DNA of 42,017 nt from Propionibacteriales bacterium (GCA_026392415.1 JAPLCC010000014.1:1-42017); one strand, 5' to 3'. Shown: positions 8,477 through 19,300, numbered from the stretch's first letter. The notes: generated by a model from the letters alone, not told the origin. Made by a program: numbers and translations.

Positions 8477-9407
8477 CATCGAGGAGCAGGTGGGCGCAAC
8501 GCTCGCCGCCGCCGCGGAGGATGCGCCGGACGCGACCGGGCTGGCTGCCGGCGCTCGCCGTCGTCACCGGGTACGCCGCCAGCGGCGGATCGCCGTGGGG
8601 GGAGTCGCGGCTGCGCTCGTGGTCGCGGCGTCGGCTGTCGCGCTCGGGACCCGCGGAGGTGACCAGTCCGACGTCGTCGACGACCCGACCGAGAAGCCTT
8701 CGGCCACCTGGCAGACCCTCAGCGAGGGGTCCGCCCTGGCCTCGATCCCGCCGGACTGGCAGCCGTACAGCTGTCCCGGCCACGACGAGGAGCCGGCGAG
8801 GCCCGTCTACGCGGCCCCCGGTGAGGACCCGTGTGCCGACGGGACCGGCACGGTCCTCTACGAGAACGAGGGACCTGACCTGACGGTGCCCGCGGGTGTG
8901 GTGTCACGCCTCGAGATCGGGGGCGACACGTATTGGCAGGGCTACGTCTCGTTCGACAGGTTCGTCTTCAGTGTGTCCTCGCGGGACCGTGACCTCACTC
9001 GCCAGATCCTCGCCACGGCGCGAATGGAGGGTCAGCCCGAGATCGACGCTGCTCAGTGGGTCGAGTTCTCGCGCGGCGTGATCACCTACCAGGTCCCTGC
9101 CTTCTGGGGCGTGGGCGAGGACGGTGACCGTACGGGTTATTCCACCTGCGTCGTCGCCGACCCGGCCATCGATTCCAACTCGGACGAGCAGGTGGACGCA
9201 AGCCACTTCGTCTCCTTGCGCCAGTTCGGCGGATTCGACGTCACGGTGACGGCACCGACCGAGGCCGTCGCAGATCTGGTGCTGGCGACCGTGACCACCC
9301 ACTCCGTCTCGATGATGGGCAACTGCACCCCCGAGGACTTCAACCTCGGCCTGCTCCCGCCCGAGGGAAGCGGCGAGCCGCCGGTCGAGAGCACATCGGT
9401 GGAGTAG
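8469..9407 (+). CDS. Membrane-anchored partner of the SigE-family sigma factor (putative anti-sigma/sensor)
   Basis: A 312-residue protein with a cytoplasmic N-terminus of about 40 residues rich in Ala and then Arg (ARRRHRVRRQRR), one membrane segment (IAVGGVAAALVVAASAVAL, about residues 41-59) and a large extracytoplasmic part with at least four Cys residues. Its start lies 8 bases inside the sigma gene. No zinc-binding HXXXCXXC motif of ZAS anti-sigma factors is present, so the anti-sigma role rests on position and topology only. I do not recognise the extracytoplasmic domain. Confidence 0.68.
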   Translation: MSDIEEQVGATLAAAAEDAPDATGLAAGARRRHRVRRQRRIAVGGVAAALVVAASAVALGTRGGDQSDVVDDPTEKPSATWQTLSEGSALASIPPDWQPYSCPGHDEEPARPVYAAPGEDPCADGTGTVLYENEGPDLTVPAGVVSRLEIGGDTYWQGYVSFDRFVFSVSSRDRDLTRQILATARMEGQPEIDAAQWVEFSRGVITYQVPAFWGVGEDGDRTGYSTCVVADPAIDSNSDEQVDASHFVSLRQFGGFDVTVTAPTEAVADLVLATVTTHSVSMMGNCTPEDFNLGLLPPEGSGEPPVESTSVE

Positions 9408-9438
9408 TCCGCTTCCTGGCTCCCGTCCTGACGCGCAA

Positions 9439-9479
9439 AGACGATGGCCGTCCGGGGGTTTCCCGGACGGCCATCGTCT
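9439..9479. terminator. Bidirectional terminator, 18-bp perfect stem
   Basis: A perfect 18-bp stem (9439-9456 with 9462-9479) and the loop GGTTT sit between two convergent genes. On the minus strand the stem is followed by CTTTGCG, a weak T tract. Good candidate for a terminator serving both sides. Confidence 0.85.
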
Positions 9480-9522
9480 GTTGATCGAGGAGGTCGCTCA
9501 GCGACCGTCTCGAGACCGGCGA

Positions 9523-10098
9523 TCAGCTGTGGTTGGCGCTGGTCATCCGGCGGCGGACCAGGAGCGAGCCCGCTGCGGTGACGAGTCCGCCACCGGCGAG
9601 GACCCACGCCAGGTTCATGCCTTCGTCGTCCGAACCGGCACCGGCGTCGATGCGGTTCGGGACCTGGACGTCGTCGGTGTCGGCGGCGTCGTTCTCGTCG
9701 GCCGGGACCTCGTCGGCCGGGACCTCGTCAGCGGGGACGTCCTCGGGCTTGTCCTCCGGGTCGCCGTTCGTCAGGTCGCCGGGGCCTTCGGGGTCGTTGT
9801 CGTCCTCGCCGTTGGTGAGGTCGCCGGGGCCCTGCGGCTTGGGGTCGTTGTCGTCCTTCGGGATGGCGATGTCGCCGGGGCCCTGCGGCTTGGGGTCGTT
9901 GTCGTCCTTCGGGATGGCGATCTCGCCGGGGCCCTGCGGCTTCGGGTCCTCGTCGTCGTGCGGCTGGGCGATGATGATCGGGCCGGGCTCGAAGCCGTCG
10001 GCGTGAGCGGTTCCAGCGAAGCCGCCGAAGGCGATGGCGCTGGCGGCGAGCGGGGTGGCGATCAGGACGCGGAGTGCGGTGCGGGTCGTGGTGTTCAT
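9523..10098 (-). CDS. Secreted, membrane-anchored repeat protein (unknown function)
   Basis: A 191-residue protein from ATG 10098, with a strong ribosome-binding site (GAGGAGATCACC). It has a Sec signal peptide with likely cleavage after AHA (about residue 33) and then acidic Pro/Gly-rich repeats: three 17-residue units of the form D-P-K-P-Q-G-P-G-[ED]-I-A-I-P-K-D-D-N, a shortened variant and three copies of PADEV. A C-terminal membrane segment (LAWVLAGGGLVTAAGSLLV) is followed by RRR. The layout is that of a surface-displayed stalk anchored by its C-terminus. No LPXTG sortase signal is present. I do not recognise the family. Confidence 0.78.
   Translation of the reverse strand: MNTTTRTALRVLIATPLAASAIAFGGFAGTAHADGFEPGPIIIAQPHDDEDPKPQGPGEIAIPKDDNDPKPQGPGDIAIPKDDNDPKPQGPGDLTNGEDDNDPEGPGDLTNGDPEDKPEDVPADEVPADEVPADENDAADTDDVQVPNRIDAGAGSDDEGMNLAWVLAGGGLVTAAGSLLVRRRMTSANHS
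9776..9973 (-). repeat. Tandem repeat, 51-bp period, in the surface protein gene
   Basis: Unit starts on the plus strand fall at 9776, 9821, 9872 and 9923. Units at 9821 and 9872 are almost identical over 51 bases; the one at 9923 has diverged and the one at 9776 is two codons shorter. The period is a multiple of three, so copy-number change keeps the frame. Confidence 0.85.
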
Positions 10099-10186
10099 GG
10101 TGATCTCCTCAGGTGGTGGGGCCCGTTGGTGGTTCCCGGTGGCTTGGTGTTCTTGGTGGTAGGAGCAGGCCGGCCTGAGGACCTTG

Positions 10187-10208
10187 CAGAAACTTCGAGA
10201 ACTTTCTG
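10187..10208. promoter_or_regulatory. 22-bp dyad, candidate operator upstream of the surface protein gene
   Basis: An imperfect palindrome with half sites CAGAAAcTTC and GAAcTTTCTG, 9 of 11 pairs complementary, in an unusually A/T-rich patch about 90 bases before the start codon at 10098. A transcription-factor site is the simplest reading; the factor is unknown. Confidence 0.45.
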
Positions 10209-10241
10209 GATTTCTTTTCGGAGCCGTCGATGACGGCTGTG

Positions 10242-10286
10242 ATCGGGGTTGATTGCTGCCACTGGGTGACAGCAATCAACCCCGAT
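10242..10286. repeat. 17-bp perfect inverted repeat in a divergent intergenic region
   Basis: Arms 10242-10258 and 10270-10286 (ATCGGGGTTGATTGCTG and its complement) enclose an 11-base spacer. It lies between the surface protein gene (minus) and the ABC-F gene (plus). No T tract follows on either strand and the neighbours diverge, so an ordinary terminator is not expected here. Confidence 0.7.
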
Positions 10287-10331
10287 GTCCAACCGGGCGA
10301 CAATCCGGTCGCACGCCCGCGGCCGATGACG

Positions 10332-10337
10332 GACAAT
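10332..10337 (+). promoter_or_regulatory. -10 box of the ABC-F gene, leaderless start
   Basis: GACAAT followed by 8 bases and the GTG at 10346. The frame is open further upstream, but this box and the protein family both favour the GTG. Confidence 0.5.
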
Positions 10338-10345
10338 CGCCTCTT

Positions 10346-12046
10346 GTGGGTCACGTAGAGGTCGCTGGAGTCCGTTACGAGCTGCCCGACGGGCGGGTCC
10401 TCCTCGACGACGTCGCCTTCCGGGTGGGCGAGGGTGCCAAGGTTGCGCTGGTCGGCGCCAACGGTGCCGGCAAGACGACGCTGTTCAGGATCATCACCGG
10501 CGACCTGTCGCCGCACGCGGGGGTCGTCACCCGATCGGGCGGGCTCGGCGTGATGCGGCAGATGGTCGACCGTGGCCTCGCGGAGCAACCCACCGTCGGC
10601 GACCTGCTGCTCAGCCTCGCTCCCGAGCGCGTACGCCGCGCGCAGGCCGAGGTCGATCGCTGGGAGCTCGCGCTCATGGACACCGACGACGAGAAGACCC
10701 AGATCTCCTACGCCACTGCACTCTCGGAGTACGCCGACGCCGGCGGCTACGACGTCGAGGTGATCTGGGACGTGTGCACCGTCAAGGCACTCGCGCTCTC
10801 CTACGACCGCGCGAAGTACCGCGAGTTGCGCACCCTGTCCGGCGGCGAGCAGAAGCGGCTGGTGCTGGAGTACCTGTTGGCCGGCCCCGAGGAGGTGCTC
10901 CTCCTCGACGAGCCCGACAACTTCCTGGACGTGCCCGGCAAGATCTGGCTCGAGCAGCGGATCGCCGCGTCCGACAAGACGATCCTCTTCATCAGCCACG
11001 ACCGCGAGCTGCTCGCCAACACGGCGACCCATGTCGTCACGGTGGAGCTCGGCGCGGGTGGCGGCGGCAACAGCACCTGGACGCACGCGGGCGGGTTCAC
11101 GTCGTACCACGAAGCCAGGAAGGACCGCTTCGCCCGGTTCGCCGAGCTGCGTCGCCGCTGGGACGAGGAGGAGACGAAGCTCAAGGCGCTCGTCCTGCGG
11201 CTGAAGATCAAGGCGGAGTACAACGACGGCATGTCGTCGCAGTACCGCGCCGCGCAGACGCGCCTCCGCAAGTTCCAGGAGGCCGGTCCGCCGACGGAGC
11301 AGCCGCGTGAGCAGCAGGTGACGATGCGCCTGTCCGGCGCCCGCACCGGCAAGCGCGCCATCGTCTGCGAGGACGTCGAGCTGACCGGCTTGATGAAGCC
11401 CTTCGACCTCGAGGTCTGGTACGGCGACCGGCTGGCCGTGCTCGGATCGAACGGCTCCGGCAAGTCCCACTTCCTGCGCCTGCTCGCGGCCGGCGGCAGC
11501 GACCCGGACATCGAGCACCAGCCCGTCGGTGACGCGGTGATCAACCCGGTCGCCCACACCGGCCGCGCCCGCCTCGGCGCCCGCGTACGCCCCGGCTGGT
11601 TCGTGCAGACCCACGAGCACCCCGAGCTGACCGGCCGCACGCTGCTCGAGATCCTGCACCGCGGTGACGGCTCGCCCAACGGGCGCAAGGGCATGGGCCG
11701 CGAACAGGCGGCCAGGGTGCTCGACCGCTACGAGCTGGCGGCGAGCTCGGAGCAGAAGTTCGAATCACTCTCGGGTGGTCAGCAGGCCCGGTTCCAGATC
11801 CTGCTGCTCGAGCTCTCGGGCGCCACCCTGCTGCTCCTCGACGAGCCGACCGACAACCTCGACGTGCAGTCGGCCGAAGCGCTGGAGGAAGGCCTCGCGG
11901 CCTTCGACGGGACAGTCGTCGCGGTGACCCACGACCGCTGGTTCGCCCGCGGCTTCGACAGGTTCTGCGTGTTCGGTGCCGACGGCTCGGTATACGAGTC
12001 GGACGACCCGGTGTGGGACGAAGGAAGGGTGGCGCGGACCCGATGA
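10346..12046 (+). CDS. ABC-F family ATP-binding protein
   Basis: A 566-residue protein with two ABC ATPase domains and no membrane segments, which defines the ABC-F group acting on the ribosome (translation factors and antibiotic-resistance proteins). First domain: Walker A GANGAGKTT (about residue 38), signature LSGGEQKRL, Walker B VLLLDEPDNFLDV. The linker is helical and charged (RRRWDEEETKLKALVLRLKIKAEYND). Second domain: Walker A GSNGSGKSH, signature LSGGQQARF, Walker B LLLLDEPTDNLDV. GTG 10346 is chosen for the -10 box 8 bases upstream; the frame is open further upstream but that stretch has no homology-like content. Whether it confers drug resistance cannot be told. Its stop overlaps the next gene in ATGA. 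Confidence 0.92.
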   Translation: MGHVEVAGVRYELPDGRVLLDDVAFRVGEGAKVALVGANGAGKTTLFRIITGDLSPHAGVVTRSGGLGVMRQMVDRGLAEQPTVGDLLLSLAPERVRRAQAEVDRWELALMDTDDEKTQISYATALSEYADAGGYDVEVIWDVCTVKALALSYDRAKYRELRTLSGGEQKRLVLEYLLAGPEEVLLLDEPDNFLDVPGKIWLEQRIAASDKTILFISHDRELLANTATHVVTVELGAGGGGNSTWTHAGGFTSYHEARKDRFARFAELRRRWDEEETKLKALVLRLKIKAEYNDGMSSQYRAAQTRLRKFQEAGPPTEQPREQQVTMRLSGARTGKRAIVCEDVELTGLMKPFDLEVWYGDRLAVLGSNGSGKSHFLRLLAAGGSDPDIEHQPVGDAVINPVAHTGRARLGARVRPGWFVQTHEHPELTGRTLLEILHRGDGSPNGRKGMGREQAARVLDRYELAASSEQKFESLSGGQQARFQILLLELSGATLLLLDEPTDNLDVQSAEALEEGLAAFDGTVVAVTHDRWFARGFDRFCVFGADGSVYESDDPVWDEGRVARTR

Positions 12047-13071
12047 GCACCCTGGAGATCACCGAGCTCCAGCGCGGCGACGAGGCAGGCCTGGCGGCCT
12101 GGTCGGACGTGGCGGTCGCCGCAGAACGCCATGACCTCGGCGACCACGCGGAGTACTGGACCCACGACGAGCTGCTGCCCATGCTCGGCGTGACGACAGG
12201 CCGACGCCAGTTCCGCCTCTTCAGCGGAGCCCTGGACGGGCAGGTCGTCGCTGCCGGCCGCATGCTGGTGCCGTTGAAGGACAACTTCGACCTCGCGGAG
12301 CTGCATGTCGCCGTACGGCCCGACGTACGACGGCGCGGGCTGGGCAGCGAGCTCGTCAGGCACATCGAGGCATGTTCACTGGCTGTCGGGCGCACCCGGC
12401 TGGACACCTTTCCCTCGTGGCAGCCCGACGCTCCCGAGGACGGTGCAGGCACCGCGGGTGCCGAGTTCGCGCGGGCCCACGGTTTCACGATGACGCTCGG
12501 AGACGTCCAGCGACAGCTCCGACTTCCTGTCGCCGCCGACCTTCTCGAAGCGTTGGCGCGTGAAGCGGCGCCGTACCACCGTGACTACGAGCTGCGGTCC
12601 TGGGCGGGGCCGATTCCGGAGGACCTCGTGGTGAGCTGGCTCGAACTGTCCTCGACCCTGGCGACCGAAGCGCCGAGCGGCACCGGAGTCCACGAGAACG
12701 AAGCCGTCGACGTGCCGGCGTTACGGGAGTCCGAGGAGCTCCAGGCAGCCCAGGGCCGCACGATGTGGCACACGGTGGCGCTCGACGACACCGGCCGAGT
12801 CGTGGCATACACCCAGCTTGCGGAGACCCTCCCCGACAACCCGTTCCTCTTCCAGTGGGGCACCCTGGTCCATCGGGACCACCGTGGTCACCGTCTGGGA
12901 ATGGCCATCAAGGTGGCCAACCATCGCGCGCTCCAGGCAGGCGGCGACGTGGCGGGTCGCCGTACCGTCACCTGGAACGCAGGGGTCAATGACCACATGA
13001 TCGCGATCAACGAACGGCTGGGTTTCGTCCGTGGAGCCCGTGGCGGCGAGTTCCAGAAGAAACTGACCTGA
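12043..13071 (+). CDS. Tandem GNAT-type acetyltransferase
   Basis: A 342-residue protein with two GNAT-like halves. The N-terminal half shows the acetyl-CoA loop VRPDVRRRGLGSELVRHIEA; the C-terminal half shows VHRDHRGHRLGMAIKVANHRAL, ending with NDHMIAINERLGFVRG, the usual last helix and strand. Both loops retain the R/Q-x-x-G-x-G/A pattern in degenerate form. This double layout is common in actinobacteria and the substrate is not known. It is coupled by a 4-base overlap to the ABC-F gene, which hints at a joint role such as drug or stress tolerance (inference). Confidence 0.85.
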   Translation: MSTLEITELQRGDEAGLAAWSDVAVAAERHDLGDHAEYWTHDELLPMLGVTTGRRQFRLFSGALDGQVVAAGRMLVPLKDNFDLAELHVAVRPDVRRRGLGSELVRHIEACSLAVGRTRLDTFPSWQPDAPEDGAGTAGAEFARAHGFTMTLGDVQRQLRLPVAADLLEALAREAAPYHRDYELRSWAGPIPEDLVVSWLELSSTLATEAPSGTGVHENEAVDVPALRESEELQAAQGRTMWHTVALDDTGRVVAYTQLAETLPDNPFLFQWGTLVHRDHRGHRLGMAIKVANHRALQAGGDVAGRRTVTWNAGVNDHMIAINERLGFVRGARGGEFQKKLT

Positions 13072-13135
13072 TCCGCTCCCCGTGGTGCGACTACGGTGGA
13101 ACCGTCACCGTCCGCACCGAGGAAGGAACGCCCCC

Positions 13136-13318
13136 ATGGCTGCCAGTAACGCGAACGACGACCTCAAGGCCAAGATGCGCGAGGCGCTCGACCGCAAGAA
13201 CAACAAGGGCAAGAGCCTGACCGAGGAAGTCCCGGGCAAGGAGAAGGCCCACGGGTCCGAAGTCGTCGGCGGAGCTCCGAAGATGCACCGCCGCAAGGCC
13301 GGCGGCGGCGGCTCCTGA
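13136..13318 (+). CDS. DUF5302 family small protein
   Basis: A 60-residue basic protein starting at ATG 13136 after a strong ribosome-binding site (GAGGAAGGAACG). The pattern DDLKAKMREALDRKN near the start and PKMHRRKAGGGGS at the end correspond to the small actinobacterial DUF5302 family of unknown function. A TANNNT box (TACGGT, 13092-13097) could be its -10. The frame is open upstream, but the ribosome-binding site fixes this start. Confidence 0.85.
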   Translation: MAASNANDDLKAKMREALDRKNNKGKSLTEEVPGKEKAHGSEVVGGAPKMHRRKAGGGGS

Positions 13319-13328
13319 TCCACCGCCC

Positions 13329-13370
13329 CGACCTGGCTCGGCTCAGCCGTCCGAGCCGAGCTCCAGGTCG
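13329..13370. terminator. Hairpin overlapping the 3' end of the htrA-like gene
   Basis: An 8-bp stem (13329-13336 with 13363-13370), a 2-base bulge and a 7-bp stem (13337-13343 with 13354-13360) with a 10-base loop. It lies between convergent genes and reaches into the last codons of the minus-strand protease gene. No T tract is present. Confidence 0.5.
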
Positions 13371-14545
13371 GTGCTGCTCTCCTTGTCGCCGCGCAGGTAG
13401 GTGATCTTCACGGTCTCGCCCGGGCGGTAGGACCGCACGGTCGCGATCAGGCCGTCGCTGTCCTCGATCCGGTGGTCGTCGATCGCGGTGATCACGTCGC
13501 CCGCCTTCAGGCCGGCATCGGCCGCGGCGGAGCCCTTCTCGGTCTCCTCGATCTTCGCGCCCGATGCAGTGGTGTCGCTGGATCCGGCCGTCCCGGCAGC
13601 GTTCGACACCTGGATGCCCAGGCGGGCGTGCGTCGGCTTCTCGTCGTTGCGCAGCTGCTCGATGATCGGCAGCACCTCGTCGATCGGGATCGCGAAGCCG
13701 AGCCCGATGGAGCCGGACTCCGTGCCAGCGCCCGACCCGGTCGAGCGGATCGACGCGTTGATCCCGACGAGCTGGCCGTCCATGTTGACCAGCGGACCGC
13801 CGCTGTTGCCGGGGTTGATCGCCGCATCGGTCTGGATGGCCGGGTAGGCGGTCACGTTGCCGTTGGCGTCGCGGGCCACCTGGACCGGGCGGTCCAGGGC
13901 GCTGACGATGCCGCTCGTGACGGTCGCGTCCAGCCCGAACGGCGAACCGATGGCCACGACCTGTTCGCCCACGTCGAGGTTGCTGGACTTGCCGATCGTG
14001 ATCGGGGTCAGGTTGTCGACGCCCTCGACCTTCACCAGCGCGGTGTCGGTCAGTGGGTCGGTGCCGACGACGGTCGCCCGGGCCTTGGTGCCGTCGCTGA
14101 ACGACGCCGTCACCTCCGCCTGGTCGGCGTCGATCTCGCCGCCGAGGGTGACCACGTGGTCGTTGGTCAGGATCAGGCCGTCGGCGTCGAGGACGACACC
14201 GGAACCGCTGCCCGACGCGCCGCCGCCGCTCACGTCGAGGGCCACCACCGAAGGGAGCACGGCGGCCGCGACCCCTTCCACGCTTCCGGACGAGGCCGGC
14301 TGGTCACCCGTGTCGGCGACCTGCAGTGGCGTCGTACGCCCGTTCGAGGCGGACCCGTCGGTGGCCGCGTCGTAGATCGCGGCGCCGCCGACTCCGGCCC
14401 CACCCCCGACCAGAAGGGCGCCCGTCAGCACCAGCACGGCGAACCCCGACCGCTTCGGTCGTCGCGTGGGGGGCAACGACCTCTCGGGTGATGCGGGGGG
14501 AAACAGCGGCGGCGGGGGCGGGGCCGGGGGGAGGACCTGAGTCAT
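13343..14545 (-). CDS. HtrA/DegP-like membrane-anchored serine protease with PDZ domain
   Basis: A 400-residue protein with a Pro-rich cytoplasmic N-terminus (about residues 1-30), one membrane segment (SGFAVLVLTGALLVGGGAGVGGAAI, about 33-57), a trypsin-like protease domain and a C-terminal PDZ domain (about 300-395). The catalytic triad is complete: His130 in LTNDHVV, Asp167 in DPLTDTALVKV and Ser248 in INPGNSGGPLVN. The protein is expected to act outside the membrane on misfolded or regulatory envelope proteins. The convergent neighbour is the DUF5302 gene; the acyl-CoA ligase gene lies 66 bases upstream on the same strand. Confidence 0.94.
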   Translation of the reverse strand: MTQVLPPAPPPPPLFPPASPERSLPPTRRPKRSGFAVLVLTGALLVGGGAGVGGAAIYDAATDGSASNGRTTPLQVADTGDQPASSGSVEGVAAAVLPSVVALDVSGGGASGSGSGVVLDADGLILTNDHVVTLGGEIDADQAEVTASFSDGTKARATVVGTDPLTDTALVKVEGVDNLTPITIGKSSNLDVGEQVVAIGSPFGLDATVTSGIVSALDRPVQVARDANGNVTAYPAIQTDAAINPGNSGGPLVNMDGQLVGINASIRSTGSGAGTESGSIGLGFAIPIDEVLPIIEQLRNDEKPTHARLGIQVSNAAGTAGSSDTTASGAKIEETEKGSAAADAGLKAGDVITAIDDHRIEDSDGLIATVRSYRPGETVKITYLRGDKESSTDLELGSDG

Positions 14546-14611
14546 GCCTCCACCCTGCCGAGCATCCCTGTGACTGCGCTGAGACGTCGTTGAGGACTTC
14601 CCCTGAGACTT

Positions 14612-16237
<1,626 letters not shown>

Positions 16238-16244
16238 GTCCCGG

Positions 16245-16273
16245 ATTGTGTCCCAGGTCACAAGGAAGCACAA
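16245..16273 (-). promoter_or_regulatory. Promoter of the acyl-CoA ligase gene, leaderless start
   Basis: On the minus strand TTGTGC (16273-16268), 17 bases, CACAAT (16250-16245), then 7 bases to the GTG at 16237. Both elements resemble housekeeping sigma sites with optimal spacing. Confidence 0.6.
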
Positions 16274-16317
16274 CGACCGCATCAAGGTGTGGCCACCTTG
16301 CGTTCACCTCCGTCCGG

Positions 16318-16323
16318 AACGAT
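16318..16323 (+). promoter_or_regulatory. -10-like box of the synthetase gene
   Basis: AACGAT followed by 6 bases and the GTG at 16330. The match is weaker than at other genes here; ACCTTG lies 17 bases upstream as a possible -35. Confidence 0.35.
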
Positions 16324-16329
16324 GGAGAG

Positions 16330-19300
16330 GTGAGTGTCGCGCTGTCGCCCCTGCTCCGTGGCGACGAGGCCGCGGCTCCGAGCACGCTGGTGGAGATCTT
16401 CCGACACACTGCGGCCGGGCACCCGGACGCGATGGCGCTCGACAGCGGCAACGACACCGTCACCTACGCCGAGTTCGGCGAGGCAGCTGCGGCGGTCGCT
16501 GACGAACTGGCCGACCTCGGGGTCGGCCCCGGCGACAAGGTCGGCGTCCGGCTCCCGTCCGGCACCACGGACCTGTACGTCGCCATCATGGGCGTCCTGT
16601 TCGCCGGCGCGGCGTACGTCCCGGTCGACGCGGACGACCCCGAGGAGCGTGCCCGCCTGGTCTTCGGGGAGGCCGACGTGGCCGCCGTCATCGGCACCGG
16701 CCTCGTGATCGAAGCACGCCGCGAAGGTGCGCCGGGCGAGCGCCGCGACCCGCTGCCCGACGACGACGCCTGGGTGATCTTCACGTCCGGCTCGACCGGC
16801 ACACCCAAGGGCGTCGCCGTCAGCCACCGCAGCGCCGCGGCGTTCGTGGACGCCGAGGCCGAGATGTTCCTCCAGGCAGCACCCCTCGGTCCGGCCGACC
16901 GGGTGATGGCCGGTCTCAGCGTGGCGTTCGACGCGAGCTGCGAGGAGATGTGGCTGGCCTGGCGCTACGGCGCCTGCCTGGTGCCCGCGCCGCGTGCCCT
17001 GGTGCGCAGCGGCGTCGACGTCGGCCCGTGGCTGGTGGCCAATCGGATCAGCGTCGTGTCCACCGTGCCCACCCTCGTCAGCCTGTGGCCCGATGACGCG
17101 CTCGACGAGGTCCGGCTGCTGATCCTCGGCGGCGAGGCGTTCCCTCCCGAGCTCGCCGCCCGCCTGATCCGCGAGGGCCGCGAGGTCTGGAACACCTACG
17201 GTCCGACCGAGGCGACCGTTGTCGCGTGCGGCGCGCTGGTCACGGCCGACGGGCCGGTCCGGATCGGTCTTCCGCTGGCCGGCTGGGACCTCGCCGTCGT
17301 CGACACGGCCGGCCATCCGGTCCCGGTCGGCGAGCGCGGCGAACTGATCATCGGTGGCGTGGGTCTGGCCCGCTACCTCGATCCGGTCAAGGACGCCGAG
17401 AAGTACGCGCCGATGCCGAGCCTCGGCTGGGAGCGCGCCTACCGCAGCGGCGACATCGTGGTGCACGACCCCGAGGGCCTGCTGTTCGCCGGCCGCGCCG
17501 ACGACCAGGTCAAGGTCGGTGGCCGTCGGATCGAGCTCGGCGAGGTCGACTCGGCACTCCTGGCCCTGCCCGGTGTCAGCGCCGCGGCGGCCGCCGTTCG
17601 TCGTACGTCGACGGGCAACCAGCTGCTCGTCGGCTACCTCACCACCACCGCGTCGTACGACGCCGCGGCGGCCACTGCGCACCTGCGCGCCACGATGCCG
17701 GCGGCCCTCGTGCCCCGGCTCGCCGTCGTCGACGCCATCCCGACGAGGATCTCCGGGAAGGTCGACCGCGACGCGCTCCCGTGGCCGCTGGCAACGGCTG
17801 ACCCTGCCGACGTGGGCCTGCACGGCACGTCGGCGCGGATCGCCGAGGTGTGGCAGCGGGTGATCGGTGCGACGCCCGAGGGCGCCGACTCGAATTTCTT
17901 CGACCTCGGCGGTGGCAGCCTCACGGCCGCTCAGGTCGTCACGATCCTGCGTGCCGACCATCCCGAGCTGACCGTCGCGGACATCTACGAGGTGCCGACG
18001 GTCGCGGGCCTCGCCGCACTGCTCGACACGCTCGAGCCGTCGGCGCTCGCCGAGCAGAGCCGCAAGGTCAAGCCGATCCCGCGCAAGACGCAGATCGGGC
18101 AGGTCGTGGCCGTGCCCCTCCTGCGGGCGCTCGCTGCACCGCGCTGGCTCGCGGGGACGCTCGCCCTGTCCCGCCTGCTCCATGACGTGCTCGGCGTCGG
18201 CTGGCTGCCCGCTGTTTCGTGGTGGGTGCTGGTGCCGTTGCTGGTCGTGTTCGTGAGCCCGGTCGGCCGGATGTTCGTGGCGGCCAAGCTCGCCCGGGCG
18301 GTGCTCGACGGCGTGCAGCCGGGGACCTACCCACGCGGCGGCAAGGTGCACCTGCGGATCTGGGCGGCGGAGCGGCTCGCGGACGAGCTCGGCGCGACGC
18401 GCCTGGCCGGGGCGCCGTTCATCAGCTGGTACGCCCGGCTGCTGGGCGCGAAGATCGCCCGCGGTGCGGACCTGCACTCGCTGCCGCCCATCACCGGTCA
18501 CCTGACGGTCGGGAAGGGCGCGTCGGTCGAGCCCGAGGTCGATCTGACCGGGTACTGGATCGACGGCGACACCTTGCACGTGGGCGGGATCCGGGTCGGT
18601 GCCCGTGCCCGCGTCGGCACCCGATCGATGCTCTGCCCCGGCGCGGTCGTCGGCGACGACGCCGAGGTGGCGCCGGGCTCTGCTGTCTTCGGCGAGGTGC
18701 CCTCCGGGGAGTTCTGGTCCGGCGCGCCGGCCACCCGCGCGAGCTCGGCCGCCCGCGGCCCGTGGGCCGAACGACCGCCGGCCTCGCGCCGCGCCCTTCG
18801 TCTGTGGGCGCTCTCCTACGCCTGCGTCGCGGCTGGCCTCGCGGTGCTGCCGTCGATCGCCGTCACCGCAGTGGCGCTGCCGATCCTGTTGCTCGCCGAC
18901 GTCGACGGCACCGACGGTGCGGGGGAGGCCGCCGGTGCGCTGCTTCCGTGGCTCGTGCCCGGGGTGGTTCTCGGCTGCCTCCTGCTCGCGGGCCTGATCC
19001 TCGGCGTGGTCCGGTTGCTCGGTCGGGGCGTGCAGCCCGGTGCCCATCCGTTGCAGAGCCGCCCCGCGCTGAGTGTGTGGGCGACGATCCGGGTGCTCGA
19101 CGAGGCGCGGACCTGGCTGTTCCCGCTCTACAGCTCGCAGCTCACTCCGATCTGGCTCCGGCTGCTCGGCGCCCGCATCGGCAAGGACGTCGAGGCCTCG
19201 ACGGTGCTGATGATTCCCTCGCTGACCACGGTGAGCGACCAGGCGTTCCTCGCTGACGACACCCTCATCGGAGGGTACGAGCTCGGCGGTGGCTGGTTGC

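Noticed and set aside
9776..9973. Possible CRISPR array
   Set aside because: Units abut without unique spacers and encode an in-frame peptide repeat.
10242..10286. Rho-independent terminator
   Set aside because: Divergent flanking genes and no T tract on either side; kept as an unexplained inverted repeat.
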